A stretch of DNA of 54,206 nucleotides from Fusibacter paucivorans. Lineage in GTDB: Bacteria > Bacillota > Clostridia > Peptostreptococcales > Acidaminobacteraceae. Both the position numbers and the translations under genes were made by a program. The DNA is taken from positions 1-54,206 of the forward strand of contig NZ_JAHBCL010000031.1 in assembly GCF_018390735.1 (NCBI RefSeq), read 5' to 3'. This document shows, piece after piece, positions 1 to 9,385 of the stretch; the first letter of the stretch is position 1, and the number at the start of each line of letters is the position of its first letter. The notes beneath the pieces are model-generated. The model was not told where the DNA came from, made no database searches, and saw nothing but the letters and a program-made list of their open reading frames with translations.

Positions 1-3000
1 AACCGGTAAAGGTATGACCCGTCCATGTTGGATCTGCTGGTGCCGTTGCGGCGGAGCCGTAGTTGACGGATTCTGTTTTCAATTCTGTGCCATCGTGATC
101 TTTGAAGACGACGTTATAACTATTGATGTTATACTGTGCTGTTACGGTTAATGCTGATGTAATGTTATCATATGCCACATCCCAGCCTGTGAAGGTATAA
201 CCCGTACGTGTCAGATCTGATGGCGCGGTGGCGGCGGAACTGTAGTTAACGGATTCTGTTTTTAGCTCTGTTCCTTCATAGTCTTTAAAGACGACATTGT
301 AACTGTTGATCGTGTATTGTGCTATTACCGTTAGCGCCGATGTAATATTAGTATATGCGACATCCCAGCCTGTAAAGGTATAACCTGTGCGGCTTGGATC
401 CACTGGAGCAGTTGCTGCTGAGCCATAGTTGACGGTTTCTGTTTTTAATGCTGTGCCATCGTGATCATTAAAGACGACGTTGTAACTGTTGATGTTATAC
501 TGCGCTGTTACCGTTACCGCTGATGTAATGTTATTATACGCAACATCCCAGCCTGTGAACGTGTAACCTGTGCGGCTTGGATCTGTTGGCGCGGTTGCGG
601 CGGAGCCATAGTTGACGGACTCTATTTTTAATTCTGTGCCGTCGTGATCTTTAAAGACAACATTATAACTGTTGATGCTATATTGTGCTGTTACCGTTAG
701 CGCCGATGTAATGTTGTTGTACGCCACATCCCAGCCTGTGAAGGTATAACCGGTGCGCGTTGGCTCTGATGGCGCGGTTGCGGCGGAACCGTAGTTGACG
801 GATTCTGTTTTTAGTACCGTTCCTTCATAGTCTTTAAAGACCACATTGTAACTGTTGATTGTATACTGCGCCGTTACGGTTAGTGCCGATGTAATGTTGT
901 TGTACGCCACATCCCAGCCTGTGAACGTGTAACCAGTACGTGTTGGATCCACTGGGGCTGTTGCCGCGGAACCGTAGTTGACAGACTCTGTTTTTAATGC
1001 TGTGCCATCGTGATCATTAAAGACGACATTGTAACTGTTGATGCTGTACTGTGCCGTTACCGTTAGCGCCGACGTGATGTTGTTGTACGCAACATCCCAG
1101 CCGGTGAAGGTGTAACCTGTGCGTGTCGGATCTGATGGTGCTGTTGCGGCGGAGCCATAGTTGACCGATTCTGTTTTTAGTTCCGTTCCTTCGTAGTCCT
1201 TAAAGACGACATTATAACTGTTGATCGTATACTGCGCCGTTACGGTAAGTGCCGATGTGATATTATTGTACGCCACATCCCAGCCTGTGAACGTGTAGCC
1301 AGTGCGGCTTGGATCTGCTGGTGCCGTTGCTGCGGAGCCATAGTTGACGGATTCTGTTTTTAGTTCCGTTCCTTCATAGTCTTTAAAGACGACATTGTAA
1401 CTGTTGATGCTGTACTGTGCCGTTACCGTTAGCGCCGATGTAATATTATTGTACGCCACATCCCAACCTATGAATGTGTAACCAGTACGTGTCGGATCTG
1501 ATGGCGCTGTTGCTGCGGAACCGTAGTTGACAGACTCAGTTTTCAATTCTGTGCCATCGTGATCTTTGAAGACGACGTTATAACTGTTGATGGTATATTC
1601 TGCCGTTACCGTTAGCGCCGACGTAATGTTATTATATGCCACATCCCAGCCGGTGAACGTGTAGCCAGTGCGGCTTGGATCTGCTGGTGCCGTTGCTGCG
1701 GATCCATAGTTGACGGATTCATTTTTTAGCATCGTACCATCATGGTCTTTAAAAGTAACCGTATAGCTATTAATTGTATACTCTGCCGTTACCGTCAACG
1801 CCGATGTGATGTTATTATACGCCACATCCCAGCCCGTGAACGTGTAACCAGTGCGTGTCGGATCTGCTGGTGCGGTTGCGGCGGCGCCATAGTTGACGGA
1901 TTCTGTTTTCAATTCCGTTCCTTCGTAGTCTTTAAAGATGACATTATAACTGTTGATACTATATTGTGCCGTTACAGTTAATGCCGATGTGATATTGTTA
2001 TACGCGACATCCCAGCCTGTAAAGGTATAACCTGTACGGCCTGGATCCGCTGGCGCGGTTGCGGCGGCGCCATAGTTGACGGTTTCTGTTTTTAGTTCCG
2101 TTCCTTCGTAGTCCTTAAAGACGACGTTGTAAGTGTTGATCGTGTATTGGGCAGTTACCGTTAAATCTGTTGTGACATTATTATACGCCACATCCCAGCC
2201 TGTAAAGGTATAACCTAAGCGGGTTGGATCTGTCGGTGCGGTTGCGGCAGCGCCATTATTGACCGTTTCTGTCTTTAAAGTTGTGCCTTCGTAATCTTTA
2301 AATGTTACTGTATGTGTATTGGAGGTATAAGTCGCTGAAACTGTTAAGTTTGCTGTAATATTCGTAAAAACCGTATCCCAACCTGAAAAAATATAGTTTT
2401 CACGCGTTGGATCTGTTGGCGCTGTTGCTGCCGAACCATAGTTAACGGTTTCTGCTTTCAGTGTCGTGCCGTCATGATCTTTAAAAGTCACCGTATAGCT
2501 GTTGATACTGTACTGCGCCGTTACGGTTAATGCTGCTGTGATATTATCATATGCCACATCCCAGCTCGTGAATGTATAACCCGTTCGCGTTGGACTTGGA
2601 GTTGGTGCCGTTGCAGCGGCACCATAGTTAACGGATTCTGTTTTCAGTGTCGTGCCGTCATGATCTTTAAAGGTGACGGTATAACTGTTAATACTGTACT
2701 GCGCTGTTACCGTCAAATCAGAGGTGATATTATCATATGCTACATCCCAGCCTGTAAAAGCATAACCTGTACGTGTTGGATCTGAATCCGGCGGTGTCGC
2801 CGATGTACCATGATTAACAGTATCTGTTTTTAAAGTTGTGCCATCATGATCTTTAAATGTCACCGTATAGGTACTTATGGTGTAGGTTGCTGTTACCGTT
2901 AAATCTGAAGCGACATTTGTAAAAGCGGTATCCCAACCAGCAAAATCATAGCCTGTACGTGTTGGATTAGCAGGTGCAGTGGCATCATTGCCACCATAAA

Positions 3001-3060
3001 CAGATTCTGTCTTCAATACCGAACCTTCATAATCTTTAAAAGTAACCGTATACAGCGTTG
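1..3060 (-). repeat. Tandem array of ~183-bp coding repeats (17 TGY sites visible)
   Basis: Units of about 183 bp (61 codons) repeat head to tail within the left-edge surface gene. I count 17 copies of the DPTRTGYxFxGWD block, the first cut by the window edge. Units nearest the N-terminus (2200-3060) are the most divergent, for example with STYTV or TATYTI linkers. Units at 1-2100 are much more alike, which suggests more recent duplication or homogenisation. Frame is kept in every unit I checked. Confidence 0.85.
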
Positions 3061-3628
3061 GCGGTACTGCTGACGACTCTCCAATTGTAAAATTAAGAAT
3101 ATTAAAATTGTTATGATTTGTATCCGTATCCGCCTGAATTGTATACGTAATTCTAAATTTATCAATCGGCTGATTCGCCGCAACTGAGTAATCAATATTG
3201 AGATCTACTTCATTCGCTTCGTTCAATTTCGTATACGGTGTTGTTTGAAATACCTGGACACCATCTAAATAGCCTGTAACGGTTACGTCATAATAGGATC
3301 CATTGTTCGAATCATCATAATCACCCATATAAATATGCGCTAATTGAAAATTATCCAGACCATTTTGTGCAACCATATCAAAATATACAGTTTCGGTGAT
3401 ATTTTCACTACTGCTTATAAAAGCACCATATTGATCTGCATTCAAACCAGCCCTAGAAGCTGATAAATTAAAATACCTATCACCGCTATCAATAGAGCCA
3501 TCATCTTTAACCGTTGCATCGTTAAACGTCTGTACGCCATCCGGCAACGCTTCCGTAAAAGCCAATTGTATTACTAGCCCAACACTTATTAAAGCTAAGA
3601 TGATCAATACCTTCCCCAATTTTTTCAT
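1..3628 (-). CDS. Giant secreted repeat protein, N-terminal part (runs off left edge)
   Basis: The reading frame stays open from an ATG at 3628 to the window edge, so about 1209 codons are visible and the C-terminus is missing. A GGAGGTG ribosome site lies just upstream of the start. The N-terminus (MKKLGKVLIILALISVGL) is a signal peptide. Residues 25-190 form a non-repeated, beta-rich domain I do not recognise, containing YMGDYDDSNNGSYYDVTVTG. From about residue 190 the protein is a tandem array of 61-residue units with the core YTVTFKDHDGT, ESVNYGSAATAP and DPTRTGYTFTGWD. These resemble the InlB B-repeat / Listeria-Bacteroides repeat superfamily seen in surface adhesins. Its attachment mode cannot be seen because the C-terminus is outside. 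It is probably an extracellular surface protein; function is unknown. Confidence 0.85.
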   Translation of the reverse strand, partial: MKKLGKVLIILALISVGLVIQLAFTEALPDGVQTFNDATVKDDGSIDSGDRYFNLSASRAGLNADQYGAFISSSENITETVYFDMVAQNGLDNFQLAHIYMGDYDDSNNGSYYDVTVTGYLDGVQVFQTTPYTKLNEANEVDLNIDYSVAANQPIDKFRITYTIQADTDTNHNNFNILNFTIGESSAVPPTLYTVTFKDYEGSVLKTESVYGGNDATAPANPTRTGYDFAGWDTAFTNVASDLTVTATYTISTYTVTFKDHDGTTLKTDTVNHGTSATPPDSDPTRTGYAFTGWDVAYDNITSDLTVTAQYSINSYTVTFKDHDGTTLKTESVNYGAAATAPTPSPTRTGYTFTSWDVAYDNITAALTVTAQYSINSYTVTFKDHDGTTLKAETVNYGSAATAPTDPTRENYIFSGWDTVFTNITANLTVSATYTSNTHTVTFKDYEGTTLKTETVNNGAAATAPTDPTRLGYTFTGWDVAYNNVTTDLTVTAQYTINTYNVVFKDYEGTELKTETVNYGAAATAPADPGRTGYTFTGWDVAYNNITSALTVTAQYSINSYNVIFKDYEGTELKTESVNYGAAATAPADPTRTGYTFTGWDVAYNNITSALTVTAEYTINSYTVTFKDHDGTMLKNESVNYGSAATAPADPSRTGYTFTGWDVAYNNITSALTVTAEYTINSYNVVFKDHDGTELKTESVNYGSAATAPSDPTRTGYTFIGWDVAYNNITSALTVTAQYSINSYNVVFKDYEGTELKTESVNYGSAATAPADPSRTGYTFTGWDVAYNNITSALTVTAQYTINSYNVVFKDYEGTELKTESVNYGSAATAPSDPTRTGYTFTGWDVAYNNITSALTVTAQYSINSYNVVFNDHDGTALKTESVNYGSAATAPVDPTRTGYTFTGWDVAYNNITSALTVTAQYTINSYNVVFKDYEGTVLKTESVNYGSAATAPSEPTRTGYTFTGWDVAYNNITSALTVTAQYSINSYNVVFKDHDGTELKIESVNYGSAATAPTDPSRTGYTFTGWDVAYNNITSAVTVTAQYNINSYNVVFNDHDGTALKTETVNYGSAATAPVDPSRTGYTFTGWDVAYTNITSALTVIAQYTINSYNVVFKDYEGTELKTESVNYSSAATAPSDLTRTGYTFTGWDVAYDNITSALTVTAQYNINSYNVVFKDHDGTELKTESVNYGSAATAPADPTWTGHTFTG

Positions 3629-3825
3629 TAGTACACCTCCAAAAGGCTTATTCTACATGATCCATTTATATAGCTAAAGTTCGTTTATTAGTTCATTCAG
3701 AGTATTCACTTCAAGACTTCTCTCTTATTAGTGAGTAACGACATTGTACCTAGTTTTTACCCAATAAACACACATCAAACTAAAATCATGCAAAAACGCA
3801 CTTGTTTTTTCAGAGGAGAACAAAA

Positions 3826-3854
3826 TTGACAAACTAACACTGTTAGTTTAGAAT
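3826..3854 (+). promoter_or_regulatory. Promoter with TetR-type operator in the spacer
   Basis: A -35 box TTGACA (3826-3831) and a -10 box TAGAAT (3849-3854) are separated by exactly 17 bp. A perfect 19-bp palindrome, AAACTAACACTGTTAGTTT (3831-3849), fills the spacer. This is the usual arrangement for autorepression by a TetR protein, which would block RNA polymerase when bound. It lies 68 bp before the TetR-type gene start. Confidence 0.8.
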
Positions 3855-3921
3855 AGAGTAGATTAATGCATATTATTAATTTTGGAAATTATTAATTTAT
3901 TCGTATACAAGGAGTTTTCCA

Positions 3922-4548
3922 ATGCGCAAAAAAGGATTGTCCTCAGAACTGATTGTCGATGCCGCTGTAGCATTGATCAAAGAAAAAGACAGCGCAATTT
4001 TTTCTGTCCGAGAATTGGCATTAAAACTGGATGTCAAAGCGGCGTCGCTCTATAATCATATTGCTAGCGTTGACGATGTCAATTTGAAAGTGGCGGAACG
4101 CGTCTCAGATAAAATTAACGACCTCCTCGTCGAAGCGACAGAAGGCAAAAATCGTGAAGATGCCATCCGCGCTATGGCATATGCCTATTACCACTATGCA
4201 CTGGAAAATCCGCAACTCTATCACTTTATCATTGGACTTCCTGCTCTGGATCAGGACAATGGCATCGGCAAAGTGGGCAAACAGAGCATTCGAGTTATAC
4301 GGGCACTCATTCATCGCTATCGTATTTCCCATGAAGAAGCGGTTCACTTTTCGAGATGTTTCAGAGGGGCACTGCATGGGTTTGTCATGCTTGAAACGAC
4401 GGGATATTTTACTTGTTACGGTTTAAGCCCCGAAAGCAGCTTTAAATTTTTAATAGACGGTTACACGCGCTGGATTCAAGATTTAGAGAATCATCACATG
4501 CAATCAAATGACATCACAGAAAGGGATATGACAACAAATGAAACATGA
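3922..4548 (+). CDS. TetR family transcriptional regulator
   Basis: This is a 208-residue protein with an N-terminal helix-turn-helix at about residues 28-47 (FSVRELALKLDVKAASLYNH), the TetR recognition-helix pattern. The C-terminal part (about 80-190) is a helical ligand-binding and dimerisation domain resembling the WHG-type TetR C-terminal domain. An AAGGAG site precedes the ATG. The gene overlaps the MATE exporter gene by 11 bp, so the two are translationally coupled. The palindrome in the promoter spacer points to autorepression of the pair, relieved by a small-molecule ligand that is probably an exporter substrate. Regulator identity is solid; the ligand is unknown. Confidence 0.85.
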   Translation: MRKKGLSSELIVDAAVALIKEKDSAIFSVRELALKLDVKAASLYNHIASVDDVNLKVAERVSDKINDLLVEATEGKNREDAIRAMAYAYYHYALENPQLYHFIIGLPALDQDNGIGKVGKQSIRVIRALIHRYRISHEEAVHFSRCFRGALHGFVMLETTGYFTCYGLSPESSFKFLIDGYTRWIQDLENHHMQSNDITERDMTTNET

Positions 4549-5929
4549 ACTCACCGCTAGAGAAAAGCAAATATTTATCGAAATGCCCCCGCTTCAATCC
4601 GTATTGACACTTGTTGTTCCCACCGTACTCAGCCAAGTGATCATCGTCATCTATAATCTAGCTGATACGTATTTTGTCGGTCGTGCCAATAATCCGTCCA
4701 TGGTTGCTGCCGTTGCCATTTGTATGCCGCTTTTATTAATGATTACCGGCATGGCAAACTTATTTGGTATCGGGGGGTCAAGCACGATCGCTCAAAGTTT
4801 GGGCACCAATAATTTCAAAAGGGCGCGAAGCGTTTCTGCATTTGCCATTTGGGGCGCTGCCGGCATTATCCTTACATATTCTCTTGTATTGCTTTTTTTT
4901 AACCGTCCAATCTTAATGCTTTTAGGGGCCAATGCAGATACTTTCGGCTATTGCTACCACTATATGTTTTGGATTACCATCATCGGTGGGCTTCCAACCA
5001 TTATGAATACGTTGCTTGCGCATCTCATCCGTTCAGAGGGGGCTTCAAAGGAAGCGAGCTTTGGCGTCTCCATGGGTGGCATTATTAATCTCTTTCTTGA
5101 TCCGCTCTTTATGTTCGTCATATTACCGCCTGGACATGAAGTCACAGGTGCTGCAATGGCAACCATGGTTTCAAACTTCGTTGCAACAGCTTATTTTCTC
5201 ATTTATATCTATCGTCACCGCAAAGGCTCTGTACTGTCTTTTAATCCTAAGTACATCTCTTTGGGCGACAGGATTCCAAATGACGTTATTTCAATTGGTT
5301 TACCTTCCTTCTTTATGACTATCCTCGCCAGTTTTTCTAATGCGGTCATCAACAATTTGTTTGCCCACGAAAGTTCAGCTGCCATTGCCGGCATGGGAGT
5401 TGCCAAGCGAATCAATATGCTCTCTTTCCGTGTGTCGACCGGAATCACTCAGGGATCACTGCCGCTGATTGCTTACAGCCATGCCGCTGAAAATTATGAT
5501 CGCATGAAAAAAGCCATCGTACGCGCTGCGATGCTCGCCGTTGGCTTTTCTTCTATTTATATGTGTCTTTCTTACGCTTTTGGAACACATCTTGTTCGCT
5601 TCTTTATTAATGATGCCGATACGATCGCCTATGGTTCTCGATTTATCCGCATTATTTGCTTTGCCCTGCCGCTGGCTTCAACCTCAATGATTGCCATGAT
5701 GCTGTTTCAAGCAACATCCAATCGTTTGCAAGCCACGTTAATGTCCATGCTTCGGAAGGGCATTCTTGATGTGCCGCTCATGTTTATCTTAAACGGTTTT
5801 ATCCCACTCTACGGCGTCGCCTACGCAACGCCGATTGCCGAAGTCATTTCATGTCTTACAGCTGTGGTGCTGGTTAGTAAATACCTGCGGAATTTGGCAA
5901 CGCCGGAATCGGAAGTGGGGACATTGTAA
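4538..5929 (+). CDS. MATE family multidrug efflux transporter
   Basis: This 463-residue polytopic membrane protein has about 12 hydrophobic segments. Its N-terminal region PTVLSQVIIVIYNLADTYFV is the classic MATE pattern, with a second related half beginning near residue 240 (GLPSFFMTILASFSNAVINN). Length and layout match the DinF/NorM-like MATE family, which exports cationic drugs or metabolites using a sodium or proton gradient. It is co-transcribed with and overlaps the upstream TetR gene, which probably controls it. Substrate cannot be inferred. The 94 bp after the stop, up to the convergent SWIM gene, contains no convincing terminator hairpin. Confidence 0.92.
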   Translation: MKHELTAREKQIFIEMPPLQSVLTLVVPTVLSQVIIVIYNLADTYFVGRANNPSMVAAVAICMPLLLMITGMANLFGIGGSSTIAQSLGTNNFKRARSVSAFAIWGAAGIILTYSLVLLFFNRPILMLLGANADTFGYCYHYMFWITIIGGLPTIMNTLLAHLIRSEGASKEASFGVSMGGIINLFLDPLFMFVILPPGHEVTGAAMATMVSNFVATAYFLIYIYRHRKGSVLSFNPKYISLGDRIPNDVISIGLPSFFMTILASFSNAVINNLFAHESSAAIAGMGVAKRINMLSFRVSTGITQGSLPLIAYSHAAENYDRMKKAIVRAAMLAVGFSSIYMCLSYAFGTHLVRFFINDADTIAYGSRFIRIICFALPLASTSMIAMMLFQATSNRLQATLMSMLRKGILDVPLMFILNGFIPLYGVAYATPIAEVISCLTAVVLVSKYLRNLATPESEVGTL

Positions 5930-6023
5930 AATTTTTTACACATTTATTCTTATTTTATTTTCTCGAATCATTTTGACAGTATTTGCTATGGCAACAAGCA
6001 AAAGACTACCAAATTGGCACGTT

Positions 6024-7712
6024 TTATAACGTTCTTTTATTAAGCTCATCCATCATGGCTGGTCTATTTGCATAGGCAAAGCGCCAGCGCTTAACAATTT
6101 CATCAACCATCGCCTTGCCGCCATCAAGTGTATTCATATGGCGTAAAATGCTCACCAGCTGTTGATAATGTTTTCTTCCTCCGGTGTGCACTGCCATTTT
6201 GTTGACTTCTAAAGCGTATTTCTCCAGAATCTCTTGAGGGTACAGTGCAATCAGTGACGCTTCATATGCGCCCAGCATATAAAGCCCGTTTGTCTGCAAT
6301 ACTCGCGTCAACAGTCTATCGAAGAGGTTCTCTTCAATTAAAAGCGGCTCAATGTTCGCATACTTTGGCAGTTCATTAAAAATATGTTCTCTCATTTCAA
6401 GCCATGTCTCATGACGATATAATCCTTTCAGTTCTCTAAAATAATCGAGTTCAGCTGGGCTGTCCTTTAGAACAAGCTGCCACAATTGCGCTTTATATGC
6501 CTCTTGATTATTCGTTTTTTGATACAAGTTCTTAAGCTTAATACTGTACCTATGCAGTAGGCCTCTATAGGCTGAATCCATCTGGTAGCTTTCTTTCAAA
6601 ACACAGATGGCTTCATGATCATTGCCACTTTTGATGCAATGCTCAATATAAACTTCTCGAACATCGGATAATCGCCAGTGCGCTTTTGCATACGCCTTGA
6701 TTTCTGATGCATTGCAATGTGTCTTCTCCATTAACCCCATATGCTGCTGCGCCCAATAACCCGCGCGATGCTGTTGATACCAGGAATCGCTATTCGATAC
6801 TTCATTGTCGTGTACTTTTTGGTCCGTTAGCTTTAGCTTTTCTTGAATGAAAAACGGCTCTTCAAAAAATGTCATTAACATGTTTTCCAGATAGCTTTCC
6901 ATATAGTCCACAATTGAACCATCCAGATGCTCAACGAACCATTTGAAAAATGCTTTTTTCGTCTCAAAATCTGATTGGTTTATCAGTTTCTGCCATATTT
7001 CATTGCAATACGCTGCCAGCACACTTAAGCACCCGCTCGAATCATCCATATCCACTTGAGAAATCGTTACAAACACATAAGATGTCAATTCAAATGCCGA
7101 AATATTTTCATGGTTTGTAATCATCATCTCTACATGAGCCTCTAACAGTTCATATAGTTCGTCTATCAAACGATTTGCTTCATTATAATTGATAAACCCA
7201 TGGCGATCTGTATATTGATCGATGATGGTATCCACTTGTTCTTTGTATCGGTCAAGATCTTTCGGTGATAACGCCATCTTCATGTACTGCTTAAATTGCA
7301 AAAACATTTTTTCATCTGCAGCAAGCATCTCAACCAGAAACGTCTTTAATCGCCCCACGTCTGCATTTGTAACAGCAACGATCACTTCATCTTTGACTGA
7401 GGTATTCACCACTTTTTGTATGTCAAGCATCTCCTGATGTTCATCTTGGAACTCAGAATCCCATTCATACAATACTGCCGCCATATGCTTGCAAAAATTC
7501 CCACTCCCTGCATATGGACATGAACAATCCATTGATAACACCATACCATCTTCCACCTGGATTTCAACTTCATAATCTTCTGAGCCATATACCGCAGCAG
7601 AAATAATGCCATCCTGTATTTCAAAAGATTCGACGGCGCCCTCACAGTAGTAGTCATAGCCTCTGTCCAGTATGTGCTTTTGAAACATTTTTTGCCAGTT
7701 CATTTGAGTCAT
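6024..7712 (-). CDS. SWIM zinc-finger domain protein
   Basis: This protein of about 562 residues has a SWIM-type zinc motif near residues 63-78, DCSCPYAGSGNFCKHM, which fits the CxCx8CxH pattern. SWIM domains bind zinc and are found in DNA- or protein-binding proteins, including stand-alone bacterial proteins and partners of SNF2 helicases. The rest is helical and probably repeat-like, with no catalytic motif I recognise. I place the start at ATG 7712; an in-frame GTG lies one codon upstream and ATG 7700 is also possible, with GGTGGG or AGGTGA as ribosome site. It is convergent with the MATE gene and has no helicase neighbour here. Function is unknown. Confidence 0.75.
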   Translation of the reverse strand: MTQMNWQKMFQKHILDRGYDYYCEGAVESFEIQDGIISAAVYGSEDYEVEIQVEDGMVLSMDCSCPYAGSGNFCKHMAAVLYEWDSEFQDEHQEMLDIQKVVNTSVKDEVIVAVTNADVGRLKTFLVEMLAADEKMFLQFKQYMKMALSPKDLDRYKEQVDTIIDQYTDRHGFINYNEANRLIDELYELLEAHVEMMITNHENISAFELTSYVFVTISQVDMDDSSGCLSVLAAYCNEIWQKLINQSDFETKKAFFKWFVEHLDGSIVDYMESYLENMLMTFFEEPFFIQEKLKLTDQKVHDNEVSNSDSWYQQHRAGYWAQQHMGLMEKTHCNASEIKAYAKAHWRLSDVREVYIEHCIKSGNDHEAICVLKESYQMDSAYRGLLHRYSIKLKNLYQKTNNQEAYKAQLWQLVLKDSPAELDYFRELKGLYRHETWLEMREHIFNELPKYANIEPLLIEENLFDRLLTRVLQTNGLYMLGAYEASLIALYPQEILEKYALEVNKMAVHTGGRKHYQQLVSILRHMNTLDGGKAMVDEIVKRWRFAYANRPAMMDELNKRTL

Positions 7713-7809
7713 CACCTATCCCACCAATCTTTTTGATATTAACGTAAAATGCGACTGCATCCATTTGTCAAAGTAACGCAATGTGCCTTCTAAAACCATC
7801 CGTCGATTA

Positions 7810-7846
7810 CCGGTCGAAACCGGAAGATTTTATTTCGTCCGATCAT
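7810..7846. repeat. Downstream copy of the palindromic direct repeat around the AlbA_2 gene
   Basis: The 22 bp at 7810-7831 (CCGGTCGAAACCGGAAG followed by ATTTT) are identical to 9192-9213 upstream of the gene. The following bases (TTTCGTCCGATCATAG) still resemble the upstream TTTCTTCCGGTTATAG. The repeat overlaps the stop codon (7830-7832) and last codons of the AlbA_2 gene, so the gene lies exactly between two directly oriented copies. Confidence 0.75.
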
Positions 7847-9173
7847 AGGTCTTTAGCACGTATGTCGTTGCCCTCCCTCTCCCAATCTGAGCTATTAAGT
7901 TGAGTTCTCTTAAACGACCCAACAAGTCAATCGTTTGAGACTTCTTAAGCCCTAGGGCGTTTTCAATCGCTGATCGACTCAGCGCATCCCCTGTTTTGAG
8001 CAACGTATAAATCATCTGTTCATTTTCATTTAGATTATATGCTTCTGAGTCGACCGGACGATAATACTTTTCTTCCGGTTGATTCGTTTTTGGCAATATC
8101 ACAACAATGCTATTTTCGTTGATTTCAAACAACGGCTTTTTATCATAATTGCGATAGTTTTCTTTAATCCTTCGAATACCTGTCGCTAATTTCTCAACGA
8201 TTTTTAGTCTTAAAAAAATATCTGCCATAATTTGATTTCTAGGTATGGATACCCGACCATCTAAATATTCGCTTTCTGAAATACCTACTGGAAGACCACC
8301 CGGGGAAACGATCTCAATACGGTTCCCAAATATTTCAATACGAATATCAACTTGCCGCGAATAGTCTCTATGCACAATTGCATTGGCAACGGCCTCACGA
8401 TATGCTACTAAAGGAATTTCCTCTACTGTTTCTCTGTAAGGTCCTTTGATAACTTCGGCAATATTTATATGCTTCCTATAAAAAGCGATACAGTCATCGT
8501 ACTGTTCCAAGACAGAAACGTTTTCTAAATTTTGTCTATCCTTTATACGCGTAACGCTTTCATCTTCATAGGCAACTAATTGAATTTTAGAAGATTTTAG
8601 CGGATTCGCATCTGACAAAAGTGCAGCTGCATTATTAAAATGTCCCTTAGATTTCAATCTTAAAGTGACGAGCAAATCATCTGAAACATTTATAATATCC
8701 ATCTTTTGGACCATTTTTTCTTCAAGTTTCTTAAATGTCAATTTTTGATTTTCCGACGGCAGTGTCTCAAAACTCAAATTTCTTCCAAGCAAAATCAGTT
8801 CTTGGTATGCATGACGGTCTACTTGAACACTTGAGGTATCCATTCGCTTATACGCCCTATTCTCTAGTAAATACGGCGTTTGGTCACCTTTGTATACCTT
8901 CAGCACCACAACCGTTTTATCTTGTATTAACATTTCGTTTATTTCATAGTAGGGCCTTGGTTTAATCGCATCATTTATAGCATTTTCAATACTTAAACGG
9001 ATATCTGCCGCATCAATAACCCCTACGACAATCCCTTTATCATCTAATCCTACAACAATATGGCCATCATGATAATTTGCAAAAGCACTCACAGTCTTCA
9101 GCATTGTTTTTGTATAATCTCTCTTATATTCAACATATTTAGATTCACCTAACAGCAGTTCAGAAATTATCAA
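7830..9173 (-). CDS. AlbA_2 (Schlafen-like)/HATPase-type putative transcriptional regulator
   Basis: This 447-residue protein has three parts. An AlbA_2 domain at about 10-125 includes ESKYVEYKRDYTKTMLKTVS and GHIVVGLDDKGIVVGV. A GHKL-type ATPase-like domain at about 255-345 includes YREAVANAIVHRDY and EIVSPGGLP. A C-terminal winged helix at about 385-447 ends the protein. This is the architecture usually annotated as ATP-binding protein or RecG-related putative transcriptional regulator. The start is a TTG at 9173 with a GGAGG site 7 bp before; no in-frame ATG fits better. Palindromes upstream and at the 3' end suggest it binds its own locus. It is monocistronic. The cellular role of these proteins is not established; they are common in accessory DNA. 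Confidence 0.85.
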   Translation of the reverse strand: MIISELLLGESKYVEYKRDYTKTMLKTVSAFANYHDGHIVVGLDDKGIVVGVIDAADIRLSIENAINDAIKPRPYYEINEMLIQDKTVVVLKVYKGDQTPYLLENRAYKRMDTSSVQVDRHAYQELILLGRNLSFETLPSENQKLTFKKLEEKMVQKMDIINVSDDLLVTLRLKSKGHFNNAAALLSDANPLKSSKIQLVAYEDESVTRIKDRQNLENVSVLEQYDDCIAFYRKHINIAEVIKGPYRETVEEIPLVAYREAVANAIVHRDYSRQVDIRIEIFGNRIEIVSPGGLPVGISESEYLDGRVSIPRNQIMADIFLRLKIVEKLATGIRRIKENYRNYDKKPLFEINENSIVVILPKTNQPEEKYYRPVDSEAYNLNENEQMIYTLLKTGDALSRSAIENALGLKKSQTIDLLGRLRELNLIAQIGRGRATTYVLKTYDRTK

Positions 9174-9188
9174 TGGTCATCCTCCATT

Positions 9189-9226
9189 CTTCCGGTCGAA
9201 ACCGGAAGATTTTTTTTCTTCCGGTT
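9189..9226 (-). promoter_or_regulatory. Palindromic operator-like element upstream of the AlbA_2 gene
   Basis: A perfect inverted repeat, CTTCCGGTCGAAACCGGAAG (9189-9208; 8-bp arms, CGAA loop), sits just before the ribosome site of the AlbA_2 gene. It is followed by a third arm, CTTCCGGT (9218-9225), after a T run, so two alternative hairpins can form. It could be an autoregulatory operator or a 5'-UTR RNA structure. A second copy lies at the gene's 3' end. Confidence 0.65.
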
Positions 9227-9385
9227 ATAGTTTATCATGAATAGCCATAAGTGGCAATTTGAAATCGCAGCTACTATACCACTTTCCACCATTATCGTAA
9301 GATATGTTAAATGCTAACCCTATAGCCTCGAATAAGGATAACCGATTTTATAATATAACCTGAAAACATTTTATGAATCTAATTA

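Noticed and set aside
1742-1981. Plus-strand open frame inside the left repeat array
   Set aside because: It is the antisense shadow of the 61-residue repeats. The minus frame is continuous, has a signal peptide and a ribosome site, and repeats in step.
3013-3195. 60-codon minus-strand frame
   Set aside because: It overlaps the large surface gene in another frame and has no ribosome site or recognisable composition.
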